Assembly (NCBI GenBank): GCA_035761505.1
Contig: DASTQX010000586.1
Location: 1-23,152 of the forward strand
Source: JAIVJM01 sp035761505
GTDB taxonomy: Bacteria; Acidobacteriota; Blastocatellia; Pyrinomonadales; Pyrinomonadaceae
Length of the DNA: 23,152 bases
Direction: 5' to 3'
Part shown: positions 6,078-13,670 of the stretch, in pieces
How the letters are laid out: the number at the start of each line of letters is the position of its first letter
Position numbering within the stretch: the stretch's first letter is position 1
Position numbers and translations under genes: made by a program
Notes under the pieces: generated by a model
Database searches by the model: none
What the model was told of the DNA's origin: nothing
What the model saw: only the letters and a program-made list of their open reading frames with translations

Positions 6078-8519
6078 ATGAGAAACATCTGGCAGGACTT
6101 TCGTTTCGCCGGTCGCGTGCTGTCGAAGAATCCGGGCTTCACGGCGGTCGCGGTGCTCACGCTCGCTCTGGGCATCGGCATCAACACGGCGATCTTCAGC
6201 GTGGTCAACGCGATCCTTCTGCGCCCGCTCTCCTACCCAGACCCCGAACAGCTCGTCCTCTTAAATCACAACTATCCGAAGATTGACCTCAAGGCTTCGG
6301 TCTCGGCCCCCGGCTACAAGCACTACCGCGAGAACGCGAAATCCTTCGAGGGCATCGCGGCGATGTCGTTTTGGAGCGCCAACCTGACGGGCGACGGCGG
6401 CGAGCCGGAGCGGCTGCAAGGCATGACGACGAGCGCCAACCTCTTCCCGTTGCTGCGAGCGGAGGCCGAGCGCGGGCGCGTCCTGCTGCCCGAAGAGGAA
6501 GAGAAGGGGAGAGACCGCGTGGCCGTCATCACCGACGGCTTGTGGCGGCGGCGCTTCGGCTCCGACCCGAACCTCGTCGGCAAGCGCGTCTCGCTCAACG
6601 GCGAGAGCTACGAGATCGTCGGCATCATGCCGCCCGACTTTCAGTTCGGGCGTGAGATCGGGCTGACCATCGAAATCTGGTCGCCGCTCACCTTCACGCC
6701 GCAGCAACTCTCGATGGACAACATCGGGCGCGAGAATCTCTTCGTGCTGACGCGCCTCAAGCCCGGCGTCTCGTTCGAGCAGGCGCAGGCAGAGATGAAC
6801 GCCATCGCCGACTCGTTGCGCGCGCAACTCATGCCCGGCCTCACGGTCAATGACTGGGGCTTGAAGCTCACGGAGATGAGCGAGACGGTCGTCGGCGAAG
6901 TCAGGCCGATGCTCTGGATGCTTCTGGGCGCGGTCGGGCTCGTGCTTTTGATTGCGTGCGCCAACGTCGCCAACCTCCTGCTGGCGCGCTCGGCGGTGCG
7001 GCAGAAGGAGATCGCCATCCGCACGGCGCTCGGCGCGGGGCGCGGGCGCGTCATCCGTCAACTGCTGACGGAGAGCGTGCTGCTCGCGGTCGTCGGCGGC
7101 GCGCTGGGGCTTCTGCTGGCGACGTGGGGCGTTGACCTTCTGCTCTCCTTCAACGAGTCGAAGATTCCGCGCGCCTACGAGGTCGGCGTTGACCTCTGGG
7201 TCTTGGGCTTCACGGTCGGCGTCTCGCTCCTGACGGGCGTGCTGTTCGGACTCGCGCCCGCGTTGCAGGCGTCGAAGGTGGACTTGCACGACGCGCTCAA
7301 AGAGGGCGGCAGGTCGGGCGCGGGCGGCATGAAGAAGGGCGCGCGCAGCGCCCTCGTCGTCGCCGAGATGGCACTGGCGCTCGTGCTCCTCATCTGCGCG
7401 GGACTGTTGATTAAGAGCTTCGCGCAGTTGCAGCAGGTCAACCCCGGCTTCCGCCCCGAAGGCATCCTCTCGATGCAGTTGACGCTGCCCGAAGCGAAGT
7501 ACAAAGAGCCGCCGCAACGGCAGGAGTTCTTCCGGCAGTTGATCGAGCGCGTGCGGGCTCTGCCCGGCGTCGAGGCGGCGGGCGCGACGAACGTGCTGCC
7601 CTTGAGCGGGCAGAACCAGAGCGGGAGTTTCGGCATCGAAGGCCGCCCCGTGCCGCAGGGGCAGACCTCGCCGCACGGCGACCGCTGGATGGTCACGGCT
7701 GACTACTTCAGGACGATGAGCATCCCGCTCGTGCGCGGTCGTTACTTCACCGAACAGGACGGGCCGGACGCGCCCGGCGTGGCGATTCTGGACGAGACGA
7801 TGGCGCGCAAGTACTGGCCGAACGAAGACCCCGTGGGCAAGCGCATCTCGTTCGAGACGGGGCCGGACAACAACCCTCGCTGGCGCGAAGTGGTCGGCAT
7901 CGTCGGCCACGTCAGGCACAAGGACTTGGAGGGCGAATCGCGCGTCCAGTATTACGTCCCGCTCGTGCAGCGACCGAACCCCGGCATCTTCCTCGCGGTC
8001 AGGACTTTGGGCGAGCCGGAGGCTTTGACGGCCTCGGTGCGCGGCGTCATCCGCGAGCTGGACAGGGACCTGCCCGTCTATAAGGTGACGACGATGGAGC
8101 AGCTCGTCTCGGACTCGATGGCGCAGCGCCGCTTCTCGATGCTCATGCTCGGCATCTTCGCGGTCGTCGCTTTGCTCCTCGCCTCGGTCGGGCTCTACGG
8201 CGTCTTGGCCTACTCGGTGACGCAGAGGACGCGCGAGATCGGCGTCCGCATGGCCTTGGGCGCGCAGACGCGCGACGTGCTCAAGATGGTCGTCGGTCAG
8301 GGGATGGTGCTCGCGCTCGCGGGCGTCGGCGTCGGGCTCGTCGGCGCGTTCGCCGTCACGCGGCTGATGTCGAGCCTGCTCTACGGCGTGACGGCGACAG
8401 ACCCTTTGGTCTTCGCCGCCGTCGCCCTGCTCCTGACGGCGGTCGCCTTCCTCGCCTGCTACATCCCGGCCCGCCGCGCGACGCGCGTTGATCCGATGGT
8501 GGCACTGAGATACGAGTGA
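6078..8519 (+). CDS. FtsX/MacB-type ABC permease, ADOP family (copy 1 of 4)
   Basis: Inner-membrane permease of 813 aa with two FtsX modules, the layout of the acidobacterial duplicated orphan permeases. The N-terminal IWQDFRFAGR box is followed by a transmembrane segment (about 20-45, ending INTAIFSVVNAILLRPL) and a MacB-like periplasmic core domain to about 270. FtsX module 1 runs from about 276 to 400 (LLGAVGLVLLIACANVANLL, then EIAIRTALGAGRGRVIRQLL). A second transmembrane segment (about 420-445) and periplasmic domain follow. FtsX module 2 spans about 684-813 and ends in PARRATRVDPMVALRYE. There is no ATPase domain. GAGG at 6067-6070 lies 7 nt before the ATG. The next three genes are paralogues in tandem. 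The family's substrates are unknown. Confidence 0.92.
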   Translation: MRNIWQDFRFAGRVLSKNPGFTAVAVLTLALGIGINTAIFSVVNAILLRPLSYPDPEQLVLLNHNYPKIDLKASVSAPGYKHYRENAKSFEGIAAMSFWSANLTGDGGEPERLQGMTTSANLFPLLRAEAERGRVLLPEEEEKGRDRVAVITDGLWRRRFGSDPNLVGKRVSLNGESYEIVGIMPPDFQFGREIGLTIEIWSPLTFTPQQLSMDNIGRENLFVLTRLKPGVSFEQAQAEMNAIADSLRAQLMPGLTVNDWGLKLTEMSETVVGEVRPMLWMLLGAVGLVLLIACANVANLLLARSAVRQKEIAIRTALGAGRGRVIRQLLTESVLLAVVGGALGLLLATWGVDLLLSFNESKIPRAYEVGVDLWVLGFTVGVSLLTGVLFGLAPALQASKVDLHDALKEGGRSGAGGMKKGARSALVVAEMALALVLLICAGLLIKSFAQLQQVNPGFRPEGILSMQLTLPEAKYKEPPQRQEFFRQLIERVRALPGVEAAGATNVLPLSGQNQSGSFGIEGRPVPQGQTSPHGDRWMVTADYFRTMSIPLVRGRYFTEQDGPDAPGVAILDETMARKYWPNEDPVGKRISFETGPDNNPRWREVVGIVGHVRHKDLEGESRVQYYVPLVQRPNPGIFLAVRTLGEPEALTASVRGVIRELDRDLPVYKVTTMEQLVSDSMAQRRFSMLMLGIFAVVALLLASVGLYGVLAYSVTQRTREIGVRMALGAQTRDVLKMVVGQGMVLALAGVGVGLVGAFAVTRLMSSLLYGVTATDPLVFAAVALLLTAVAFLACYIPARRATRVDPMVALRYE

Positions 8520-8601
8520 TAAGTGATGAGTGATGAGTGATAAGAAAGAGCCTGCTTCCTCTTATCACTTATCGCTTCTCACTCATCACCTTCTTAGGAG
8601 G
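8516..8601. repeat. Heptamer inverted-repeat spacer between permeases 1 and 2
   Basis: The left arm is GTGATAA, GTGATGA, GTGATGA, GTGATAA (8516-8543), and its first unit overlaps the permease stop codon. The right arm is TTATCAC, TTATCGC, TTCTCAC, TCATCAC (8562-8589), reverse-complement heptamers with two single-base deviations. The 18-nt loop is GAAAGAGCCTGCTTCCTC. The hairpin ends 6 nt before the AGGAGG ribosome binding site (8596-8601) of permease 2. The segment is 86 nt long and differs at 3 positions from the spacer at 13580-13665. Confidence 0.88.
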
Positions 8602-8606
8602 TGGTG

Positions 8607-11033
8607 ATGGGGACTCTCTGGCAGGACTTGCGGTTTGGGGCGCGGATGCTGCGGAGGAATCCGGGGTTCACGGCGGTGGCGGTCTTGGCGCTCGCTCTGG
8701 GCATCGGCGTGAACACGATGATCTTCAGTTGCGTGAACGCGCTGCTGCTCCGCCCCTTCGACTTCCCGACGAGCGACCGGCTGGTGATGATCTGGGCGCG
8801 CAACCTCCCCGCAGGCATCATGCGCGGCTCGGTCTCGCCCGGCAACTTCCACGAGTGGCGCGAGCGGGCGGGCGTCTTCGAGGAGTTAGTCACCTACAAC
8901 CCGGCGCACTTCAACCTCACCGGAGGCGACCAGCCGGAGCGCATCTCCGGCGCGCGTGTGAGCACCAACTTCTTCAAGGCGCTCGACGTGAAGCCTCTGG
9001 ATGGACGCACGTTCTTAGCCGAAGAGGACGAGGAGGGCCGCAACGCCGTCATCCTCGTCAAGCAATCGCTCTGGCAGCGCCGCTTCGGCTCAGACCCCGC
9101 GTTCGTCGGCAAGACCATCAGCCTCGACGGCAAGCCGCACACGGTCGTCGGCATCATGCCGCAGGACTTCGAGTTCCCGATGAACGGGAGCGAGCTGTGG
9201 GCTCCCATCGCCTTCACCCCGAAGGAGTCGGCGAACCACTACGGCCACTACCTGCAAGTCGTCGGGCTGCTCAAGCCGGGCGCGACCGTCGAGCAGGCGC
9301 AAGGGGAGATGACCGCCATCGCCGCGCGGCAGGAGCAGGAGCACCCGGACGCGAACGCGGGCCGCACGGCGCACATCGAGACGCTGACGGACTCGCACGC
9401 GCGCGGCTCGCGCATGTATCTCGTCGTGATGATGTGGGCGGTCGGCTTCGTGCTCTTGATCGCGTGCGCCAACGTCGCCAACTTGCTTCTGGTGCGCGGC
9501 GCTTCGCGGCGGAAGGAACTCGCCATCCGGCTCGCGCTCGGCGCGGGTCGCGGACGGGTCGTGCGACAGTTGTTGACGGAGAGCTTGCTGCTCGCGCTGC
9601 TGGGCGGCGCGCTCGGAGTGCTTCTGTCGGTGTGGGGCGTCGAGTTCATCTCGAAGGGCATCCCGCCGACCTACACGCAGTACATCGCGGGCTGGCGCAA
9701 GCTCGGCCTCGACCTTGAAGTGCTCGGCTTCACCTTGCTCGCCTCGGTCGTGACGGGCGTCATCTTCGGCCTCGCGCCCGCGTGGCAGGCGACGCGGGTC
9801 AACTTCAACGAATCGCTCAAAGAGGGGACGAAGGGCACTTCGAGCGGCGCGGCGGGCGGCTTCCTGCGGAGCGCGCTCGTGGTCGTGGAGATTACGCTGA
9901 GCCTCGTTCTCCTGGCCGGGGCGGGCTTGATGGTGCGGAGCTTCGTCGAACTGTTGCGCGCCGACTTGGGCGTGCGGGCCGAAAGTGTCATGACGCTCGA
10001 AGTCTCGCCCGCGCGCGAGAAGTACGCGGAGCCGCGCCAGCGCATCGAGTTCTACGAACGACTCCTTGAGCGCGCTGCGAACCTGCCGGGCGTGACGGCG
10101 GCGGCGGCGGTCAACTACATCCCGATGGATCGGGGCGGCACGTCGAGTTCGCGCTTCCGCATCGTCGGCCAACCGGCCCCGCCGAAGGGGCGCGAGCCCT
10201 ACGCCGAATACCGGATGGTCACGCCGCGCTACTTCGAGGCCGTCGGCACGCCGCTCCGCGAGGGCCGCGCCTTCAACGAAGCGGACAACGAGACTTCGAC
10301 GCGCGTCGTCGTCGTCAGCGAGTCGCTCGCGCGCCGCTTCTTCCCCGGCGGGCGGGCCGTCGGCGGCCACCTCATCATCAGCGAAGAGGCCGGGCCGCTC
10401 GAAGTCGTCGGCGTCGCGGCGGACGTGAAGGACGAGGACATCGAGGAGGAGGCCGAACTCAGCCTCTATCTGCCTTACCGCCAAGACCCGTGGTGGAAGA
10501 TGGGTCTGGTCGTGCGGACGGAGGGCGACCCTTCGCACCTCGCGCCGCTCCTGCGCGAAGAGGTGCGCGCGCTCGACCGCGACCTGCCCATCTACAACGT
10601 CCGCACGATGCAGACCATCATTGACGAGGCGCTCTCGCCCAAGCGGCTCGCCATGTTCATGTTCGCCCTCTTCGCCGTCTGCGCGCTGGTGCTCGCGGGC
10701 GTCGGCATCTACGCCGTGATGAGCTACGCCGTCACGCAGCGGACGCACGAGATCGGCGTCCGGCTCGCGCTCGGCGCGCAGGCGCGGGACATCCTCCGGC
10801 TGGTCGTCGGCCACGGCCTCGTGCTGACGCTCGCGGGGCTCGTGCTCGGCCTCGCCGGCTCCCTCGCGCTGACGCGCGCGATGTCCGGCATCCTCTACAA
10901 CGTCTCGGCCACCGATCCGTTCACCTTCTTCGGCATCTCTCTACTGCTCGCGGGCGTCGCCCTCCTAGCCAGCTTCATCCCCGCGCGCCGCGCGACGAAG
11001 GTTGATCCGATGGTGGCTTTGAGATACGAGTGA
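8607..11033 (+). CDS. FtsX/MacB-type ABC permease, ADOP family (copy 2 of 4)
   Basis: An 808-residue paralogue of the preceding permease with the same order of parts. These are the TLWQDLRFGARMLRRNPGF box, a transmembrane segment, a MacB-like periplasmic domain, a first FtsX module (VGFVLLIACANVANLLLVRG, then ELAIRLALGAGRGRVVRQLL), a central transmembrane segment near 420-445, a second periplasmic domain and a second FtsX module ending in PARRATKVDPMVALRYE. I chose ATG 8607 over the in-frame GTGs at 8601 and 8604, because AGGAGG at 8596-8601 is then 5 nt upstream, the same spacing as in copies 3 and 4. The last 57 nt of the gene region (10978-11034) are identical to those of copy 3. It would share the ATPases of the block. 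Confidence 0.91.
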   Translation: MGTLWQDLRFGARMLRRNPGFTAVAVLALALGIGVNTMIFSCVNALLLRPFDFPTSDRLVMIWARNLPAGIMRGSVSPGNFHEWRERAGVFEELVTYNPAHFNLTGGDQPERISGARVSTNFFKALDVKPLDGRTFLAEEDEEGRNAVILVKQSLWQRRFGSDPAFVGKTISLDGKPHTVVGIMPQDFEFPMNGSELWAPIAFTPKESANHYGHYLQVVGLLKPGATVEQAQGEMTAIAARQEQEHPDANAGRTAHIETLTDSHARGSRMYLVVMMWAVGFVLLIACANVANLLLVRGASRRKELAIRLALGAGRGRVVRQLLTESLLLALLGGALGVLLSVWGVEFISKGIPPTYTQYIAGWRKLGLDLEVLGFTLLASVVTGVIFGLAPAWQATRVNFNESLKEGTKGTSSGAAGGFLRSALVVVEITLSLVLLAGAGLMVRSFVELLRADLGVRAESVMTLEVSPAREKYAEPRQRIEFYERLLERAANLPGVTAAAAVNYIPMDRGGTSSSRFRIVGQPAPPKGREPYAEYRMVTPRYFEAVGTPLREGRAFNEADNETSTRVVVVSESLARRFFPGGRAVGGHLIISEEAGPLEVVGVAADVKDEDIEEEAELSLYLPYRQDPWWKMGLVVRTEGDPSHLAPLLREEVRALDRDLPIYNVRTMQTIIDEALSPKRLAMFMFALFAVCALVLAGVGIYAVMSYAVTQRTHEIGVRLALGAQARDILRLVVGHGLVLTLAGLVLGLAGSLALTRAMSGILYNVSATDPFTFFGISLLLAGVALLASFIPARRATKVDPMVALRYE

Positions 11034-11126
11034 TAAGTGATGAGTGATCAGAGATAAGTGATGAGTGATCAGAGATAAGAAAGAAGTGGTGTCCTTTCTC
11101 ATCACTTATCACTCATCACTTATCAC
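11030..11126. repeat. Heptamer inverted-repeat spacer between permeases 2 and 3
   Basis: The left side runs GTGATAA, GTGATGA, GTGATCA, GAGATAA, GTGATGA, GTGATCA, GAGATAA, GAAAGAA (11030-11085). The set GTGATGA-GTGATCA-GAGATAA occurs twice in a row, so there is also a 21-nt tandem duplication. The right side is TCATCAC, TTATCAC, TCATCAC, TTATCAC (11099-11126), exact reverse complements of GTGATGA and GTGATAA. The first unit overlaps the stop codon of permease 2, and the last ends 5 nt before the GGAGG (11132-11136) of permease 3. Same unit family as the spacers at 8516 and 13580, but a different copy number and loop. Confidence 0.88.
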
Positions 11127-11141
11127 TTCTTGGAGGTTGTG

Positions 11142-13583
11142 ATGAGAAGCCTTCTGCAAGACCTACAGTACGGCGTGCGGGTGCTTTTGCGGCAGCCGGG
11201 ATTCGCGCTGGTGGCGGTCGTGACGCTGGCGCTGGGCGTGGGGGCGAACACGGCGATCTTTACGGTCGTGGACGCGGCGCTGCTGCGCTCTCTGCCTTAC
11301 GCGGAGCCCGAAAGGCTCGTCCACCTGTGGGAGACCAAACCGCAGCAGGACTTCGGCGAGAGGGAGGCTTCGTACCCGGATTATCTCGACTGGCGCGAGG
11401 GCGGCGGCGAGGTCTTCGAGTCGGTGGGCGGCTACACGCGAGGGAGCTTCACGCTCACGGCGGAGGGGCAAGCGCCGGAGCGCGTCGGCGGCGCGGGCGT
11501 GACGGCGAGCTTCTTCGAGGTGCTCGGCGTGAAGCCCGATTGGGGCCGCGCCTTCTCGGTCGAAGACGAGAGCCCCGCGGCGGAGCGCGCCGTGATTGTG
11601 AGCCACGGTTTGTGGCGTCGCCGCTTCGGCGCGGACGCGAGCCCGGCGGGCAGGATGGTGACGCTCAACGGCGTCAACTTCAACGTCGTCGGCGTGCTGC
11701 CCGCGTCTTTCCACTTCGCCAAAGTCGGCGAGGCCGACGTGTGGATGCTCTTGCGGCCCACGCCGACGCAGAGGGAGCGGCGGTACTTTCACTGGCTGCA
11801 AGTCGTCGCGCGGCTCAAGAAGGGGGTCGAGTTCGACGCGGCGCAGAGCCGGATGCAGGCCGTCGGCGCGCGCATCGCGGCGGACGACCCTTCGGCGCAC
11901 GCGGGCACGGGCGTCCGGCTCGTGCCGTTGCAGGAGGAGTTCGTCGGCGGCCTCAAGCCGATTCTTTTGGTGCTGCTCGGCGCGGTCGGCTTCGTCCTTT
12001 TAATCGCGTGCGTGAACGTCGCCAACCTGCTGCTCGCGCGTTCGACGGCGCGCAAGAAAGAGATTGCCATCCGCGTCGCGCTCGGCGCGAGCCGGTGGCG
12101 TCTGGTGCGGCAGCTTTTGACGGAGAGCACGGTGCTCGCGCTCCTCGGCGGCGGGCTCGGACTCGTGCTCGCGCTGTGGGGCGTTGACCTCCTCGTCGCC
12201 GCCATCCCGCCCGCGCAGCTCGCCCTGATGCCTTACCTCAGGGAACTCTCTCTGAACGGCGGCGTGCTCGCCTTCACGTTCGCGCTCTCGATCTTGACGG
12301 GCGTGCTGTTCGGCCTCACGCCCGCGCTCGAAGCGACGAAGACCGACTTGCAGGAGTCTCTGAAAGAAGGCGGGAGGGCTTCGGGCACGAAAGGCGCGAA
12401 GGGCTTGCGGGGCTTCCTCGTCGTCTCGGAAGTCGCGCTCGCGCTCGTGCTTCTGGTCGGCGCGGGATTGATGGTCAAGAGCCTGCTCCGCATGCTCAGC
12501 GTTGACCCCGGCTTTCAGACGGAGAACCTTCTGACTTTGAAGCTGACGCTGCCCGCCGTGCGCTACGGCGACGACTCGAAGGCCGCCGGGTTCTACGAAC
12601 AACTTCTGGGGCGCGTCGAGAATGTGCCGGGCGTGCGCGGCGCGGCGGCGGTGAGCAACCTGCCCTTGAGCGGCGACGGCGGGACGGGCACGCCGCAGGT
12701 CGTCGGTCGCCCGCAGGCCGAGTCGGACGCTTCCGGCGAGTCGTACCTGCGGACGGTGAGCGCGGGTTATTTCGACGTGATGGGCGTTCCACTTTTGAAG
12801 GGGCGCGCGCTCACGGAGCGCGACCGCGCGGGCGCGCAGCCGGTCGTCATCGTCAACCGCACTTTCGCCGAGCGCACCTTCCCCGGCGAAGACCCTTTGG
12901 GCCAGCGCATCACGTTTCGGTTCACCGCCGACCAGCCGCCCTACGAGATCGTCGGCGTCGTCGGCGACGAGAAGGTGGCGGGGCTCGACGCGCGCACGAC
13001 GCCCGTCATCTACTTCCCCTATCTTCAAAGCCCCGATTCGACGATGAGCCTCGTCGTGCGGACTTCGAGCGACCCCGAAGGCATCACCTCCGCCGTGCGC
13101 GGCGAGGCGCAGGCGCTCGACAGGGAAGTGCCGCTCTACGCGGTGATGACGATGGAGCGCCTGATTGCGGACTCGGCCCCGACCTTCATGCGTCGTTACC
13201 CGGCTTATCTCGTCGGCGTCTTCGCGGGCGTGGCGCTCCTGCTCGCGGTGGTCGGGATTTACGGCGTCATCTCCTACGCGGTCGGGCAGAGGACGCGCGA
13301 GATTGCCATCCGCGTCGCGCTCGGCGCGCAACGCCGCGACGTGCTCGGCATGGTCTTGCGTCAGGGGATGCTGCTCGCGCTCGCGGGCGTCTTGGTCGGC
13401 GTCGCCGGGGCGCTCGCCTTAACGCGGCTCCTCGCGGGCCTCCTCTTCGGCGTGAGCGCCGCAGACCCTTCGATCTACGCCGCCGTCTCGGCGCTCCTCC
13501 TCCTCGTCGCCCTCGTCGCCTGCTACGTCCCCGCGCGCCGCGCGACGAAGGTTGATCCGATGGTGGCTTTGAGATACGAGTGA
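11142..13583 (+). CDS. FtsX/MacB-type ABC permease, ADOP family (copy 3 of 4)
   Basis: An 813-residue ADOP-type permease. It begins MRSLLQDLQYGVRVLLRQPG, a divergent version of the WQDLRFG box without the tryptophan. It then has the first transmembrane segment, a periplasmic MacB-like domain, FtsX module 1 (VGFVLLIACVNVANLLLARS, then EIAIRVALGASRWRLVRQLL), a central transmembrane helix after RGFLVVSEVALALVLLVGAG, a second periplasmic domain and FtsX module 2 (VGQRTREIAIRVALGAQRRD, ending VDPMVALRYE). ATG 11142 is preferred over the TTG at 11130, because GGAGG at 11132-11136 is 5 nt upstream of it and the TTG would place the ribosome binding site inside the gene. Substrate unknown. Confidence 0.91.
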   Translation: MRSLLQDLQYGVRVLLRQPGFALVAVVTLALGVGANTAIFTVVDAALLRSLPYAEPERLVHLWETKPQQDFGEREASYPDYLDWREGGGEVFESVGGYTRGSFTLTAEGQAPERVGGAGVTASFFEVLGVKPDWGRAFSVEDESPAAERAVIVSHGLWRRRFGADASPAGRMVTLNGVNFNVVGVLPASFHFAKVGEADVWMLLRPTPTQRERRYFHWLQVVARLKKGVEFDAAQSRMQAVGARIAADDPSAHAGTGVRLVPLQEEFVGGLKPILLVLLGAVGFVLLIACVNVANLLLARSTARKKEIAIRVALGASRWRLVRQLLTESTVLALLGGGLGLVLALWGVDLLVAAIPPAQLALMPYLRELSLNGGVLAFTFALSILTGVLFGLTPALEATKTDLQESLKEGGRASGTKGAKGLRGFLVVSEVALALVLLVGAGLMVKSLLRMLSVDPGFQTENLLTLKLTLPAVRYGDDSKAAGFYEQLLGRVENVPGVRGAAAVSNLPLSGDGGTGTPQVVGRPQAESDASGESYLRTVSAGYFDVMGVPLLKGRALTERDRAGAQPVVIVNRTFAERTFPGEDPLGQRITFRFTADQPPYEIVGVVGDEKVAGLDARTTPVIYFPYLQSPDSTMSLVVRTSSDPEGITSAVRGEAQALDREVPLYAVMTMERLIADSAPTFMRRYPAYLVGVFAGVALLLAVVGIYGVISYAVGQRTREIAIRVALGAQRRDVLGMVLRQGMLLALAGVLVGVAGALALTRLLAGLLFGVSAADPSIYAAVSALLLLVALVACYVPARRATKVDPMVALRYE

Positions 13584-13665
13584 TGAGTGATGAGTGATGA
13601 GTGATAAGAAAGAGCCTGCTTCCTCTTATCACTTATCGCTTATCACTCAACACCTTCTTAGGAGG
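13580..13665. repeat. Heptamer inverted-repeat spacer between permeases 3 and 4
   Basis: The left arm is GTGATGA, GTGATGA, GTGATGA, GTGATAA (13580-13607), again overlapping the stop codon. The right arm is TTATCAC, TTATCGC, TTATCAC, TCAACAC (13626-13653), ending 7 nt before GGAGG (13661-13665). The loop GAAAGAGCCTGCTTCCTC is identical to that at 8544-8561. The whole 86-nt segment aligns without gaps to 8516-8601 with 3 substitutions. Confidence 0.88.
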
Positions 13666-13670
13666 TTTCG

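Noticed and set aside
6261..7919. 552-codon minus-strand open frame opposite permease 1, and similar ones at 9090-10814 and 12000-13331
   Set aside because: All lie opposite clear permease genes, share the Arg/Asp/Glu/Ala-rich composition of shadow frames and have no recognisable domain or ribosome binding site.
8516..8601. Hairpin as intrinsic terminator between permeases 1 and 2
   Set aside because: No T-tract follows, and a strong ribosome binding site begins 6 nt later, pointing to a co-transcribed downstream gene.
11030..11126. Possible CRISPR-like array
   Set aside because: Units are 7 nt, directly tandem and inverted, with no 30-nt spacers and no cas genes.
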